From Planctomycetota bacterium (lineage in GTDB: Bacteria; Planctomycetota; Planctomycetia; Pirellulales; Pirellulaceae), in NCBI GenBank assembly GCA_018969045.1, contig JAGWZB010000007.1, positions 1-36,669 of the forward strand: a DNA stretch of 36,669 nt. Reading direction: 5' to 3'. Under the pieces are notes generated by a model. It was not told where the DNA came from, searched no databases, and saw only the letters and a list, made by a program, of their open reading frames with translations. How positions within the stretch are numbered: the stretch's first letter is position 1; every line of letters begins with the position of its first letter. Of this stretch, positions 36,174-36,669 are shown piece by piece. The position numbers and the translations under genes are program-made.

Positions 36174-36669
36174 ATGGGCATTCAATCAAAAGCCACTGCA
36201 TTGGGAGCCATGTTCCTTGGATTACTGACACACACGGCCTTGGCCAGTGTTATAGGTCTGTGGACCTTCGAAGGTGGAAGCTTGAAGGATTCGACCGGTA
36301 ATTTCAGCGACTTGACGCTTCATGGCAGTGCAACGATATCGAATGGGGAGTTGGTAGTTTCTAGTCAACCTGGAGTAATCCAAGTTCCAACGGGTTGGGC
36401 TGGAACCAATGGGACGTATTCCGGGCCAACAATTTCTAACAAGACCATGGTCGTTTGGTTGACGCTTACAAGCATCAGTAACAAACAGGGGTATGGTTCG
36501 GCGATGACAATCGATTCATTAACGACAGATAAATTTGATGGGATGGTCTTCGGAGAATTTCAGACCGATCGCTGGGCAGCCGGCAGCAATACAGCAACTC
36601 GATCCCAAAACTTCAATCCCGGATTCCAGGAGACGACGACTGGAACGATGTTTCAATTGGCGTATTCCT
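36174..36669 (+). CDS. Secreted LamG/concanavalin-like beta-sandwich protein, 3' end outside window
   Basis: ATG with upstream GAGGTAAG; signal peptide MGIQSKATALGAMFLGLLTHTALA; SVIGLWTFEGGSLKDSTGNFSDLTLHGSATISNGELVV. Open to the window edge. Confidence 0.7.
   Translation, partial: MGIQSKATALGAMFLGLLTHTALASVIGLWTFEGGSLKDSTGNFSDLTLHGSATISNGELVVSSQPGVIQVPTGWAGTNGTYSGPTISNKTMVVWLTLTSISNKQGYGSAMTIDSLTTDKFDGMVFGEFQTDRWAAGSNTATRSQNFNPGFQETTTGTMFQLAYS

Noticed and set aside
1-36669. CRISPR array, rRNA, complete transposase or integrase
   Set aside because: Looked for regularly spaced repeats, rRNA-like sequence and transposase/integrase motifs in the ORFs; none seen.

Overview
The window looks like a planctomycete-type chromosome segment: a mostly conserved housekeeping/stress backbone, then a degenerate accessory patch after a tRNA-Glu near the right end. 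Recognisable genes: rsfS, kdsB, tRNA-Cys(GCA), rpoN, a DUF1343/NamZ-like protein, truA, a DUF721 protein, a histone-H1-like Lys/Ala-rich protein, a large C45-acyltransferase-like/alpha-beta-hydrolase fusion, a phosphoglucosamine mutase-like enzyme, a Tat-exported Gfo/Idh/MocA oxidoreductase, a DnaJ/CbpA-like chaperone, surE, a BRCT-like + MerR-HTH + TPR fusion, an S9 peptidase, a dicarboxylate/amino acid:cation symporter, a DUF1570-like HExxH protein, an input-domain-less histidine kinase, and an ArsR / membrane rhodanese (YgaP-like) / RND adaptor / RND permease gene set. The right end holds tRNA-Glu(TTC) with a clear terminator, a truncated type I restriction HsdR fragment, a 166-bp inverted-repeat (MITE/REP-like) element, and the start of a secreted LamG-like protein cut by the window edge. 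The leads I find most worth following are the BRCT-MerR-TPR protein in a DnaJ-SurE cluster, the ygaVP-like module linked to an RND pump with a His-rich insert, the C45/alpha-beta-hydrolase fusion, and the inverted-repeat element in the tRNA-Glu accessory patch. No CRISPR array or rRNA was seen. All family calls come from reading motifs by eye; no database search was run.
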